A DNA stretch of 64,000 nt, taken from the NCBI GenBank assembly GCA_963833465.1, contig CAWHXW010000003.1, positions 868,001 to 932,000 on the forward strand, read 5' to 3'. The notes under the pieces were generated by a model. It did not search any database and was not told the DNA's origin. It worked only from the letters and a program-made list of their open reading frames with translations. This document shows positions 7,990-16,409 of this stretch, piece after piece. Numbering within the stretch: position 1 is the first letter of the stretch; each line of letters starts with the position of its first letter. Origin of the DNA: Fen-1298 sp963833465 (GTDB lineage: Bacteria; Bacteroidota; Ignavibacteria; UBA10030). The translations under genes were made by a program, and so were the position numbers.

Positions 7990-9281
7990 AAATTCTCGTC
8001 ATTGGATCTGGTGGAAGAGAACATGCGCTTGTTTGGAAACTTCGTCAAAGTGCACAAGTAGAAACAATTTTTTGTGCACCCGGGAATGCCGGTATTGAAC
8101 CTATTGCAAAATGCATTCCACTTAAGCCGAACGACATTAAGGGTTTATTGAAGTTTGCGAAAGAAGAAAAGATCGATCTTACTGTTGTTGGTTCAGAACA
8201 GCCGCTTGTTGAAGGAATAGTAGATGCCTTCGAAGAACGCGGATTTAAAATTTTTGGACCGAGTAAAGCTGCCGCACAATTGGAAGGAAGCAAAGTTTTT
8301 TCTAAAGATTTTATGCTGAGGCATCATATTCCAACTTCTAATTATAAGAGTTTTACAGCTAAAGCAATAAACGAGGCAAAAAAATATATCAGCACAATTG
8401 AGCCGCCAATAGTCGTAAAGGCGGACGGGCTTGCAGCAGGTAAAGGTGTTATCATTTGCAATAGTGAGCAGGAAGCCGTTCTTGCAATGGATAATATTAT
8501 TTTGAATAAAACTTTCGGTTCTGCGGGCAATCAGATTGTGGTTGAAGAATTCTTAAACGGTGAAGAAGCTTCATTGTTTGTTTTGACTGATGGCGAAGAA
8601 TTTGCTATTCTAACTTCAGCCCAAGATCACAAGCGCATTTTAGACGGTGATCTGGGAAAAAATACGGGTGGCATGGGAGCATATGCACCAGCGCCAATTG
8701 TAACAAATGAACTTCTTCAGTGCGTAATATCTGAAGTTATACATCCTACGCTCAAAGGCATGAAACAGGAAGGTATGCCTTACGGTGGATGTTTATATAT
8801 TGGATTAATGATTACGGAAAATGGACCTAAAGTGCTTGAATACAATTGCCGATTCGGCGATCCGGAAACTCAGGTCGTTGTTCCCCTCATTGATGGTGAT
8901 TTAGCAGAAATATTCCTTGCTGTTGCAGAACACCGGCTCGATTCATCTAAAATTAAAATGCATTCGGCTACATCAGTATGCATAGTTATGGCTTCGCACG
9001 GTTACCCAGATGAATATCAAGTTGGCAAACAAATTTTCGGATTGGAAAATATCAAAGCAGAAGATGGAGTTGTTCTGTTTCATGCTGGAACAAAAAAAGA
9101 AGGAAATGCAATAGTTACATCAGGCGGGCGCGTAATTGGAGTAACCGCGATTGGTTTCAATAATGAGTTGGAAGAGACCATACAAAATGCATACCGTGCA
9201 GTAGAGAAAATCACATTCGACGGCGCTTATTATCGCAGCGACATTGGCAGGAAAGCACTAAAACATTTAAATACAAAATAA
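7986..9281 (+). CDS. purD: phosphoribosylamine--glycine ligase
   Basis: GAR synthetase joins phosphoribosylamine to glycine with ATP, the second step of purine synthesis. The 431-residue length is standard. It begins at GTG 7986 with KILVIGSGGREHALVWKL, the family N-terminus. An ATP-grasp core (about 100-330) includes VVKADGLAAGKGV, the QDHKRI and NTGGMGAYAP motifs, and EYNCRFGDPETQ, which carries metal-binding Glu and Asp residues. The C-terminal domain ends with YRAVEKITFDGAYYRSDIG. The GTG start overlaps the glycosyltransferase stop by 4 bp, and an epimerase gene follows after 17 bp, so it sits inside a mixed housekeeping operon. Confidence 0.97.
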   Translation: MKILVIGSGGREHALVWKLRQSAQVETIFCAPGNAGIEPIAKCIPLKPNDIKGLLKFAKEEKIDLTVVGSEQPLVEGIVDAFEERGFKIFGPSKAAAQLEGSKVFSKDFMLRHHIPTSNYKSFTAKAINEAKKYISTIEPPIVVKADGLAAGKGVIICNSEQEAVLAMDNIILNKTFGSAGNQIVVEEFLNGEEASLFVLTDGEEFAILTSAQDHKRILDGDLGKNTGGMGAYAPAPIVTNELLQCVISEVIHPTLKGMKQEGMPYGGCLYIGLMITENGPKVLEYNCRFGDPETQVVVPLIDGDLAEIFLAVAEHRLDSSKIKMHSATSVCIVMASHGYPDEYQVGKQIFGLENIKAEDGVVLFHAGTKKEGNAIVTSGGRVIGVTAIGFNNELEETIQNAYRAVEKITFDGAYYRSDIGRKALKHLNTK

Positions 9282-9298
9282 ATCAACAAGGAGTTAAC

Positions 9299-10240
9299 TT
9301 GAATATTTTAGTAACGGGCGGTGCGGGATTTATCGGATCGCACATAGCAGATGCGTACATAGCTGAAGGAAATAATGTTATCATTCTGGATAATTTATCC
9401 GGAGGTTTTCTGGAGAATATAAATCCAAAAGCGAAGTTCTATCAACTTGATATACGAAGTGAAAAATTGGAGGATGTATTTCAAAAAGAAAAAATAGATG
9501 TGGTGAATCATTTGGCAGCCCAGATGGATGTACGACGGTCAGTTGACGATCCAAAATTTGATGCTTCTGTCAATGTACTTGGCGGATTAAATATCTTTGA
9601 GTCTGCAAGGAAACACCGTGTGAAGAAAATTATTTTCTCCTCTACAGGCGGCGCTATTTACGGTGAACAGGATTATTTCCCTGCCGATGAAGAACATCCT
9701 ACGCGTCCGCTTTCTCCATATGGAATAACAAAACTTTGCACAGAGAAATATTTATTCTTTTATAAGTTTGTCTACGGGATTGATCATGTTATTCTCCGTT
9801 ATGCTAATATCTATGGTCCGCGTCAGAATCCGCATGGCGAAGCCGGTGTCGTTGCAATCTTTTGCAATAAAATGTTGAAAGGTGAACAACCGGTCATCAA
9901 TGGCAACGGTAAACAAACGCGTGACTACACGTTCGTCGGTGATATTGTGAAAGCTAATTTGTTGGCTCTTAAATACGAAGGATCAAATATCTATAACGTA
10001 GGCACAGGCATCGAAGCTGATGTAAATAAACTTTTTCTTGAATTGCGCAACCATCTCAATCCATCCTGCCCGGAAAAACATGCTCCGGCAAAAGCTGGTG
10101 AGCAACAGCGCAGTGTGATCAGTTATAAAAAAATTGAGAGTGAACTGGGTTGGAAACCTGCAGTGCAATTAGAAGATGGTTTGAGAATGACTGCGGAGTA
10201 TTTTAGAATGAAATATTCCAAGGCAAAGAAAGTTCAATAA
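9299..10240 (+). CDS. NAD-dependent sugar-nucleotide epimerase/dehydratase
   Basis: A 313-residue extended short-chain dehydrogenase of the UDP-glucose 4-epimerase type. The Rossmann NAD motif is GGAGFIGSH at residues 7-15. The catalytic Ser is in FSSTGGAIYG and the Tyr/Lys pair in SPYGITKLCTEKY. Substrate-domain motifs NIYGPRQNP and RDYTFVGDIVKAN follow. It starts at TTG 9299, behind a good AAGGAG site, because the Rossmann strand begins immediately. It sits 17 bp after purD. With the glycosyltransferase two genes upstream it probably supplies a sugar donor for a surface glycan (inference). UDP-galactose or UDP-GlcNAc epimerase are the likeliest activities. Confidence 0.92.
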   Translation: MNILVTGGAGFIGSHIADAYIAEGNNVIILDNLSGGFLENINPKAKFYQLDIRSEKLEDVFQKEKIDVVNHLAAQMDVRRSVDDPKFDASVNVLGGLNIFESARKHRVKKIIFSSTGGAIYGEQDYFPADEEHPTRPLSPYGITKLCTEKYLFFYKFVYGIDHVILRYANIYGPRQNPHGEAGVVAIFCNKMLKGEQPVINGNGKQTRDYTFVGDIVKANLLALKYEGSNIYNVGTGIEADVNKLFLELRNHLNPSCPEKHAPAKAGEQQRSVISYKKIESELGWKPAVQLEDGLRMTAEYFRMKYSKAKKVQ

Positions 10241-10331
10241 AATATTGCATGATCCAGGATTGTCCTTAAGAGTTGCCCGACGACTTCTGAATCTTCGGTT
10301 CATTCTTTTCGTATAACAACGAAGTGAAAGA

Positions 10332-11096
10332 ATGGATTTTTCAAAACGTGACATATTCCTCCGCAGATTTGCAATATTACTATTTTCAATCTTTTCTCAG
10401 GTCTTTGTTCTTAAAGTTCATGCACAATGTGATGATAAAAAAAATCCCTGCGGAATTTCATGGGATTTCGACGATGAAAAAAATAAAGATGTTTCGGTAG
10501 GAATATTTTTATCGGATATATTCACGCCTCAAATTATGCTCGACACAAAAAGCATTAGAGAATATATTTGCGACGGACGATTCCGTGATTTGCGCAGTAA
10601 ATGCGGCGATATGTGCGCTATCGATGCCATCTATTTGAAATCGCTAAAGATTGCAGATTACAATATTGCACGTGCACTTTTTCTTTCTTTCCTGGCAGTA
10701 CTTGAACACCGAAAGATTGACGTAAAAATGCCAATCTTCAAATCGCTTGCATTACCGCTAACATTTGAAGAAGACAGCATCTTCGATATCCGTGTAAAAA
10801 ATCTTCCTAATCAAGTATATTCGGATACGCCGCCGGGTTCTTATGGAGACGTCGATAAACTTCAACATTTTTTTGGATCAGCATATCTTGCATTTGCGTC
10901 TGAGTCGCCGGGATTGGCGCATACAACTGGAGATATTATTGAATGGTTAGAACCAATTCTCATTGTTGGAGGAACAGATGATCCTCGTGATAAACGTGCA
11001 AACAAACAAGGGAAAAGTTTCGGTCGCGATTTGTTAATAGTGAAGACTTTGCTTCCATCTGATTACTTGACTTTTCCATTTGAAGACATTAAATAG
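10332..11096 (+). CDS. exported protein of unknown function with DKLQHFFGSAYLAF motif
   Basis: A 254-residue protein with a basic and hydrophobic N-terminus ending VHAQ (residues 1-32), which looks like a signal peptide. Five Cys fall in the region after it (CDDKKNPCG, then Cys residues in YICDG, KCGDMCAI), suggesting disulphides. The most striking motif is DKLQHFFGSAYLAFAS near residue 175. It resembles the Asp/His signature of small membrane-associated families that carry DKxxHxxGxxxL, but I cannot assign a family. The C-terminus has no membrane anchor. A short possible hairpin with a T-rich tail lies between it and the epimerase gene, so it may be a separate transcript. Confidence 0.65.
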   Translation: MDFSKRDIFLRRFAILLFSIFSQVFVLKVHAQCDDKKNPCGISWDFDDEKNKDVSVGIFLSDIFTPQIMLDTKSIREYICDGRFRDLRSKCGDMCAIDAIYLKSLKIADYNIARALFLSFLAVLEHRKIDVKMPIFKSLALPLTFEEDSIFDIRVKNLPNQVYSDTPPGSYGDVDKLQHFFGSAYLAFASESPGLAHTTGDIIEWLEPILIVGGTDDPRDKRANKQGKSFGRDLLIVKTLLPSDYLTFPFEDIK

Positions 11097-11146
11097 ATAC
11101 TAATCTTTCTTAATTGAACGCTGATTATTTATAGCTGACAACTTTT

Positions 11147-12505
11147 ATGAAAACTATTCTCATTATTGATGACGATAAGTCCGTTCGTGAATCCATTAAA
11201 ATGATTCTTGAATACGATAAATATGAAGTAGAGTTTGCTGAGAACGGCGAATTGGGCATGCAGAAACTCGATCGCTTGCCGGTGGATGTTATATTGTTAG
11301 ATGTAAAAATGTCCGGTATGGATGGCATCGAAGTATTAACAAAAATCAGGCAAAAGAATGAAAAACTGCCGGTTGTAATGATTTCAGGTCATGGCACTAT
11401 TGAAACGGCAGTGGAAGCAACGAAACTTGGCGCTTTCGATTTTCTTTCTAAACCGCTTGATCGTGACAAACTTCTTGTTACTATTCGCAATGCTATAAAA
11501 CAAGCAAAACTTTCCGAAGATTTTGAAAAACTGCAGGAAAGTGTTGAAGGAAAGCGGCGCATTCTTGGCGAAAGCGAGAAGATAAAAGAAATTCTTGCCG
11601 TCATTAATCAGGTAGCTCCGACAGATGCTCGCGTGCTGATTACAGGTGAGAATGGAACGGGAAAGGAGCTGATTGCGCACGCTATTCACCGTATCAGCAA
11701 GCGCAATGCGAAACAGTTTGTAGAAGTAAACTGTGCTGCAATTCCTTCTGAAATGATTGAATCAGAATTATTCGGGCATGAAAAAGGCTCCTTCACCGGT
11801 GCAACGGCACAGCGCATTGGAAAGTTCGAACAAGCGGACGGCGGAACGCTTTTTCTTGATGAAATTGGCGATATGAGTCTACAAGCGCAGGCAAAAGTAC
11901 TGCGTGCATTGGAAGAAGGGAAAATCGAACGAGTCGGCGGAAGCAAACTTATTTCTGTTGATGCTCGTGTTCTTTCAGCAACCAATAAAAAATTAGAAGA
12001 TGAAATCGGTAAAGGGAATTTTCGCAATGATCTTTTTCACCGCCTCAACGTAATTCCGATTCACGCACCGGCTCTGCGCGATCATCGGGATGATATTCCT
12101 ATTCTCGTTCAATCGTTCATTGACGATGTTTGTACACGAAACGGAATTGCGCGGAAATCAATTTCAAGTGATGTATTAAATGTTCTCCTTCAGCGTGATT
12201 GGCCCGGTAATGTGCGTGAATTGAAAAACGCAGTTGAACGCCTGGTTATTTTATCACACGGAACTTCAATTGACATCTCTGTACTCGATACATTTGGAAA
12301 TGCCAGCGGCGCAGATTCAGGACAACTTGATGTTGGCGGAACTTTTCAAGAATTCAAAGAACGAGCTGAAGCCGTATTCATTAAAAAGCAGTTGGAAATT
12401 TATAAATGGAATGTCACCAAAACTGCTGAAGCTATGGAAATCCAGCGCAGCCATCTCTACACTAAAATGAAACGTTATGGTTTAATTAAAAAAGGAGAAG
12501 ATTAA
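11147..12505 (+). CDS. NtrC-family sigma-54-dependent response regulator
   Basis: A 452-residue activator. The receiver has Asp52 (LLDVKMSGMDG), and the ISGHGTIETAVEATKLGAFDFLSKP segment typical of NtrC/AtoC-like proteins. The AAA+ domain has Walker A GENGTGKE at 167-174, a GSFTGA sigma-54 loop at 214-219 (one conservative change from GAFTGA) and GGTLFLDEIGD for Walker B. A C-terminal Fis-type helix-turn-helix ends the protein (TAEAMEIQRSHLYTKMKRY). Its kinase is not adjacent. The gene stands alone, starting 50 bp after the exported hypothetical and without a strong Shine-Dalgarno site. Confidence 0.93.
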   Translation: MKTILIIDDDKSVRESIKMILEYDKYEVEFAENGELGMQKLDRLPVDVILLDVKMSGMDGIEVLTKIRQKNEKLPVVMISGHGTIETAVEATKLGAFDFLSKPLDRDKLLVTIRNAIKQAKLSEDFEKLQESVEGKRRILGESEKIKEILAVINQVAPTDARVLITGENGTGKELIAHAIHRISKRNAKQFVEVNCAAIPSEMIESELFGHEKGSFTGATAQRIGKFEQADGGTLFLDEIGDMSLQAQAKVLRALEEGKIERVGGSKLISVDARVLSATNKKLEDEIGKGNFRNDLFHRLNVIPIHAPALRDHRDDIPILVQSFIDDVCTRNGIARKSISSDVLNVLLQRDWPGNVRELKNAVERLVILSHGTSIDISVLDTFGNASGADSGQLDVGGTFQEFKERAEAVFIKKQLEIYKWNVTKTAEAMEIQRSHLYTKMKRYGLIKKGED

Positions 12506-12573
12506 TAAAAAGAATAAACTCCATGTTATCTTAGCCTTGCTAATCGAATGATTATTGGCTACCTTTTTCGTCA

Positions 12574-12771
12574 ATGAAACGAGTTGTTTTAATATTTTCC
12601 TTCCTAAGTTTCTTTTCGTTTCCGCTGTCTGCACAAGATTCGAAAGAGAATGCCGACTTTAAATTCGCTTTAAACATCTATACTGACAAGTTTTGCGATT
12701 TTACTCTAGACCAATTCAATTCATTTATCAATTTATATACAAATACAGCACAAAAAAAGTCGATTGTGTAA
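12574..12771 (+). pseudogene. truncated TPR/YbgF-like exported protein (N-terminus only)
   Basis: The 65 residues comprise a clear signal peptide (FLSFFSFPLSAQ) followed by DFKFALNIYTDKFCDFTLDQF. The second part resembles the first repeat of Bacteroidetes/Chlorobi TPR outer-membrane or Tol-Pal-associated proteins (pattern DFxFAxxLYxDxxYDLAxxQF). Such proteins normally continue for hundreds of residues. Here the frame stops after about one repeat, and the following 47 bases contain no continuation in any frame. I read it as the 5' remnant of a deleted gene. It could instead be a genuine small secreted protein. Confidence 0.5.
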
Positions 12772-12818
12772 AATCATTGTAAAGAAATAATAATAATCAC
12801 AAAATCAATTAATTTAAA

Positions 12819-14078
12819 ATGGGTTACATTTTTGAAGCAGAAATAGAATCGATCATCCATGCTGTTCATATTAAAACAATCGGCGAGGATGACGGTATTA
12901 TTTTGAAGAAAATACTTTCAGCAAAAATACATCCTGCAGTGAAAGCATACTTCAAAGCTGAAGTTGAAAAGACACTCGCACAGGAACGAGGATTGGAATA
13001 CCGGTCAAAAAAATTTTCTTATTCGCTTCCTGAAGTGCGGAGTCTTGAAGAGCAAATTGATTTATTGCTTATTCAAAACTATCATTTTAGTTCACAGCAA
13101 TTTGAATCGCTCCTTGACGAGTCGGTGCATTTCCAATTCAACTATCTCTGCCGTCCGCAATGGACACTTTTGAATTTTATTATTGGCGAGCAGCGCAGAG
13201 TCAATTCGGCAATTATTGAAAAACGTCTCAAGTACTGCGTTGATTATACTTACTTCCCCGAATTGATTAGGAGGTACGTTGCCGATCATGGATTGGCGGA
13301 AGTGACCTATGAAGAATTCAAGTCGCTGATAGAAAAGATCGATCAAGAAGTAGTTGCCCGGCATTCAAGTCTTGAACTCGCACATATGACGCGTGCGTTA
13401 TTCGATTTTGTAGAATCCGGTAAAATGGTGCCGCAAGTGGAATTTGAACAGCAAACTCTTCCGATTAATGCGGCTATCGTTTTTTTTGAAGATAAAAAAA
13501 ATCGAGATATCTGTGCACGACTGGAATTTGAGCGCGACCATAACCGTGTAATACAAATTACATCAGATCGGTTGGCAGATATAATTGAGATCGTTCGCAC
13601 TGGAAATGAAAATGTGACAGCTCATTCTCTAATATCGCCTGTAGTATCATTTGGTGCCGCACAGAAATTGAATGAACAAGCACCAGAAATAAAAATTGAT
13701 AATAACGAGCCTATGCAGGTAACAATAAAAAACGTGCAAGCGGCGGAGAAAACTGTACCGTTGAAAACAAACCTTCTTATCTTCGGCGAAAATGATGAAA
13801 AATATCTTGCATCAACACCAAGTGCAAAACAGAAAGATATCCTCGATATTTTTTTAGATGAAGAATTTGCGCGCATTGTCAAGAAACTTTTTGCGAATGA
13901 CGAACCTGCATTTCGAGGGGCAATCACGGAAATAAGTCTGCTGCGAACGTGGGAACAGGTTGCTCAATATCTCGATAAACTTTTTATAACTTATCAAGCT
14001 GATCCGTTTAGCGCAGAAGCGGTCGATCTTACAGATAAATTGTACGTGCATTTTCATCTACCCATAATTAATAAATAA
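12819..14078 (+). CDS. conserved-looking cytoplasmic protein of unknown function
   Basis: I do not recognise this 419-residue protein. It has no signal peptide or membrane segment and is rich in charged residues. The N-terminal 250 residues look largely alpha-helical, with repeated SLEEQIDLLL- and TYEEFKSLIEKID-like amphipathic stretches. A polar linker (about 265-320) precedes a helical C-terminal part containing LDIFLDEEFARIVKKLFAND. It lies 30 bp upstream of obgE on the same strand and may be co-transcribed with it. Codon use looks like that of the neighbours, so it is very likely a real gene. A role cannot be proposed from sequence. Confidence 0.75.
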   Translation: MGYIFEAEIESIIHAVHIKTIGEDDGIILKKILSAKIHPAVKAYFKAEVEKTLAQERGLEYRSKKFSYSLPEVRSLEEQIDLLLIQNYHFSSQQFESLLDESVHFQFNYLCRPQWTLLNFIIGEQRRVNSAIIEKRLKYCVDYTYFPELIRRYVADHGLAEVTYEEFKSLIEKIDQEVVARHSSLELAHMTRALFDFVESGKMVPQVEFEQQTLPINAAIVFFEDKKNRDICARLEFERDHNRVIQITSDRLADIIEIVRTGNENVTAHSLISPVVSFGAAQKLNEQAPEIKIDNNEPMQVTIKNVQAAEKTVPLKTNLLIFGENDEKYLASTPSAKQKDILDIFLDEEFARIVKKLFANDEPAFRGAITEISLLRTWEQVAQYLDKLFITYQADPFSAEAVDLTDKLYVHFHLPIINK

Positions 14079-14107
14079 ATCCAAGATTCTTTGCGAGCGG
14101 GTTCTTT

Positions 14108-15100
14108 ATGCAATTCATCGACGAAGCAAGAATTTCTGTTAAAGCCGGTGATGGCGGTAACGGATGTATCAGCTTCAGGCATGAAAAATATATTCCGAAA
14201 GGCGGGCCGGATGGAGGCAATGGCGCGCGCGGCGGTAGTGTTATTATTCGTGCAGATAAACAATTGAACACACTTCTTGATTTTAAATACAGACGCAATT
14301 ATCGGGCTCAACGCGGGGAAAATGGACGAGGTAAAGATCAGGAGGGAAAATCAGGAAAAGATGAGGTTATTAAAGTGCCTTGTGGTACGCTTGTGCGGGA
14401 TGCATCGAAAGGGAAAACCATTGTCGATTTGGTGAATGACGGTGACGAATTTATTATTGCGCATGGCGGAAAAGGCGGGCGAGGTAACGGAGAGTTTGCC
14501 ACACCGACGAATCAAGCACCTCGATTTGCTGAACCCGGAACTTCGGGCGAAGAACGTGAACTTATTCTTGAGCTTAAACTCCTTGCTGATGTCGGGCTTG
14601 TCGGTTTTCCAAATACAGGCAAATCAACACTTATCTCGGTAATATCTGCCGCCAAACCGAAAATTGCAGACTATCCATTTACAACACTGACGCCTAATCT
14701 TGGTCTTGTCCGCTATGCAGAAGGGAATAGTTTTGTAATTGCCGATATCCCAGGTCTTATCGAAGGCGCACACGAAGGCAAAGGACTTGGTATTCAATTT
14801 ATTCGCCATATCGAACGTACGCACGTACTATTGTTCCTCATTGAATCAATCAGCAAAGATCCAAAAAGAGATTATCAAATTCTTTTAAATGAGCTTGCTT
14901 CCTACAATCCCGCAATCGCAAAAAAGAAAAAGATTGTCGCTATTACTAAAATTGATATTGCTAATGAAGCGGATAAGAAAAAGATTGTAAAAATAAAATT
15001 CGGGCGCGGTGTGGCAGCGATTCCTATTTCAGCAGTCACAGGAGAAAGTCTTCGTGAACTATTAGATGAAATATGGAAAATTTTGATATTGAAAGGATGA
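14108..15100 (+). CDS. obgE: GTPase Obg
   Basis: A ribosome-associated GTPase involved in 50S assembly and the stringent response. Residues 1-157 form the Gly-rich Obg fold (GGDGGNG-type repeats, FRHEKYIPKGGPDGGNG). The G domain follows: G1 GFPNTGKST, switch region DYPFTTLTPNLG, G3 DIPGLIEGAHEGKGLG, G4 TKID and G5 SAVTGE. The 330-residue length shows that the variable C-terminal OCT domain is absent, as in many Bacteroidetes-group Obg proteins. It starts at ATG 14108 after the GGG/TTCT stretch and directly follows an unknown gene. The next 1.3 kb are decayed DNA. Confidence 0.97.
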   Translation: MQFIDEARISVKAGDGGNGCISFRHEKYIPKGGPDGGNGARGGSVIIRADKQLNTLLDFKYRRNYRAQRGENGRGKDQEGKSGKDEVIKVPCGTLVRDASKGKTIVDLVNDGDEFIIAHGGKGGRGNGEFATPTNQAPRFAEPGTSGEERELILELKLLADVGLVGFPNTGKSTLISVISAAKPKIADYPFTTLTPNLGLVRYAEGNSFVIADIPGLIEGAHEGKGLGIQFIRHIERTHVLLFLIESISKDPKRDYQILLNELASYNPAIAKKKKIVAITKIDIANEADKKKIVKIKFGRGVAAIPISAVTGESLRELLDEIWKILILKG

Positions 15101-15176
15101 TACTTATTCCGATAGAAATCCCGATGTTATTTTAGTTGGATTGATGATGAAGCGAACGCCGCTTTAAGGGGAGTTT

Positions 15177-15903
15177 ATGAACTACTATAATCCCAAGTTG
15201 CGAAAGCCAGATGCATATTTTGGACAAGGACAATTTGTAAGAAAAGTATAGGGAACTTCAGACAATAATTTATATGCTATAGCGACACAAGGCGGCATAG
15301 CACATTTTGATGGCACAAACTGGCAGAAGCTATCGAGTCCGACACAGTTAGATGTTATGGATATTTATGGTGCGACAAACTCAAAAACTGGAGAACAAGA
15401 GATATTAGCGATAGCAACACAATACAATGCACTTCCATTTCAAACAGTGATTCCAAAAATACAAGGAACGACGGTAACACAAGCTGAAGTATTACCTGCT
15501 GTCTATTTAAGTCTTTGGTTTGTATCCGCTGAAAAATATTATCTGTCGGGGGATGGGATATTATCGAAAAATGCGTTAAGTGATGCATCATGGACTAATA
15601 TCTCCATTGATACAACAACGAAATTTAAAGCATATGCAATACGAGGAGCTAATCTTAGCGATATATTCGTCTCCATTGGATATCTTGATCTTGCATATTA
15701 TAACGGTTCAACGTGGTTTGACTATATAAGTGAGATTCCAAGCGGTTACGGATCATATTCTCGTGTTGCTATCCGAGGCAACACAGTGATTGCGGTAGGA
15801 GCTGTTGATCAGAATGCTGTTTTGCTTATGGGGAAACGATAACCCAAAGAAAGGAGAATGGAACTATATATCAGGAACGTATCATCAAGACCCAGTAATG
15901 TGA
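15177..15903 (+). pseudogene. decayed beta-propeller-like exported/surface protein
   Basis: Translation from ATG 15177 gives residues in one frame through an in-frame TAG at 15249-15251, then continues to 15842. The protein has repeated short units (NLYAIATQGGIAHFDGTNWQKL, shortened here; LAYYNGSTWFDYIS) typical of propeller-like repeats with a Gly-x-x-x-Phe/Tyr-Asn-Gly-x-x-Trp pattern. Near 15825 the reading shifts by +1 into WGNDNPKKGEWNYISG and ends at 15903. A premature stop plus a frameshift, and no signal peptide at the start, indicate a degenerating gene fragment. The exact family is not identified. Confidence 0.65.
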
Positions 15904-16409
15904 ATAACCATAGTATCAGTCCATTTTAAGAAATTATAAATAGTGATGATCGATAGTTTTTCCTGAATACGAATGATCTTTGATCTCTGTGGGAGAGATT
16001 GTTCAATAGCTCTTATTGCACTATTCACAAAACAGGAATGAAATGCCTCTTGACGGGTAACCCTCTCCCCAAAATACTTGAATCTACCGTAGCTGAGCCT
16101 GATGACATCAGCAGATGTTTCAAATAGACGAGTAATGACGACGAAACACGAGCGATGGAATACAGTGTAAAGCAGGAGCACAGAGCAATTTAGGATGTTG
16201 TATCGGTTCGTCTATTCATTCAAAGTGAGACTGAATGGCAAGGAACCTCCAGCTGCCAAGTCTGGTTTGGTGTACTACTTTCTCTTGACATTCTTTTCTC
16301 TTGTCAAGGTTCCTTTATTTAAAACTACCGCTGTTGATTTGTTCGGTGCAGTTTTTATAAAACTTGCCAAGGGATTTGCCTTTCCTTCGATTTTCCTCTA
16401 CCTTTTTTT
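15904..16409. other. gene-poor stretch, possible degenerate transposase remnant on the minus strand
   Basis: No convincing gene. The minus strand carries a 98-residue open frame (16181-15885) rich in Arg, Phe and Leu. With the frame upstream of it, broken by one stop, it could be the C-terminal tail of an IS transposase, but no catalytic motif or terminal repeats are visible. On the plus strand, two overlapping inverted repeats (AAGGAACCT 16240-16248 with AGGTTCCTT 16307-16315; CTTGACA 16284-16290 with TGTCAAG 16302-16308) share bases and would be mutually exclusive in RNA. They precede the kinase gene at 16410. Confidence 0.35.

Noticed and set aside
10241..10331. Terminator between the epimerase and the exported hypothetical
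   Set aside because: A six-bp stem (TGAATC/GGTTCA) with a three-base loop and a weak T-tail at about 10285-10305 is not strong enough to call.
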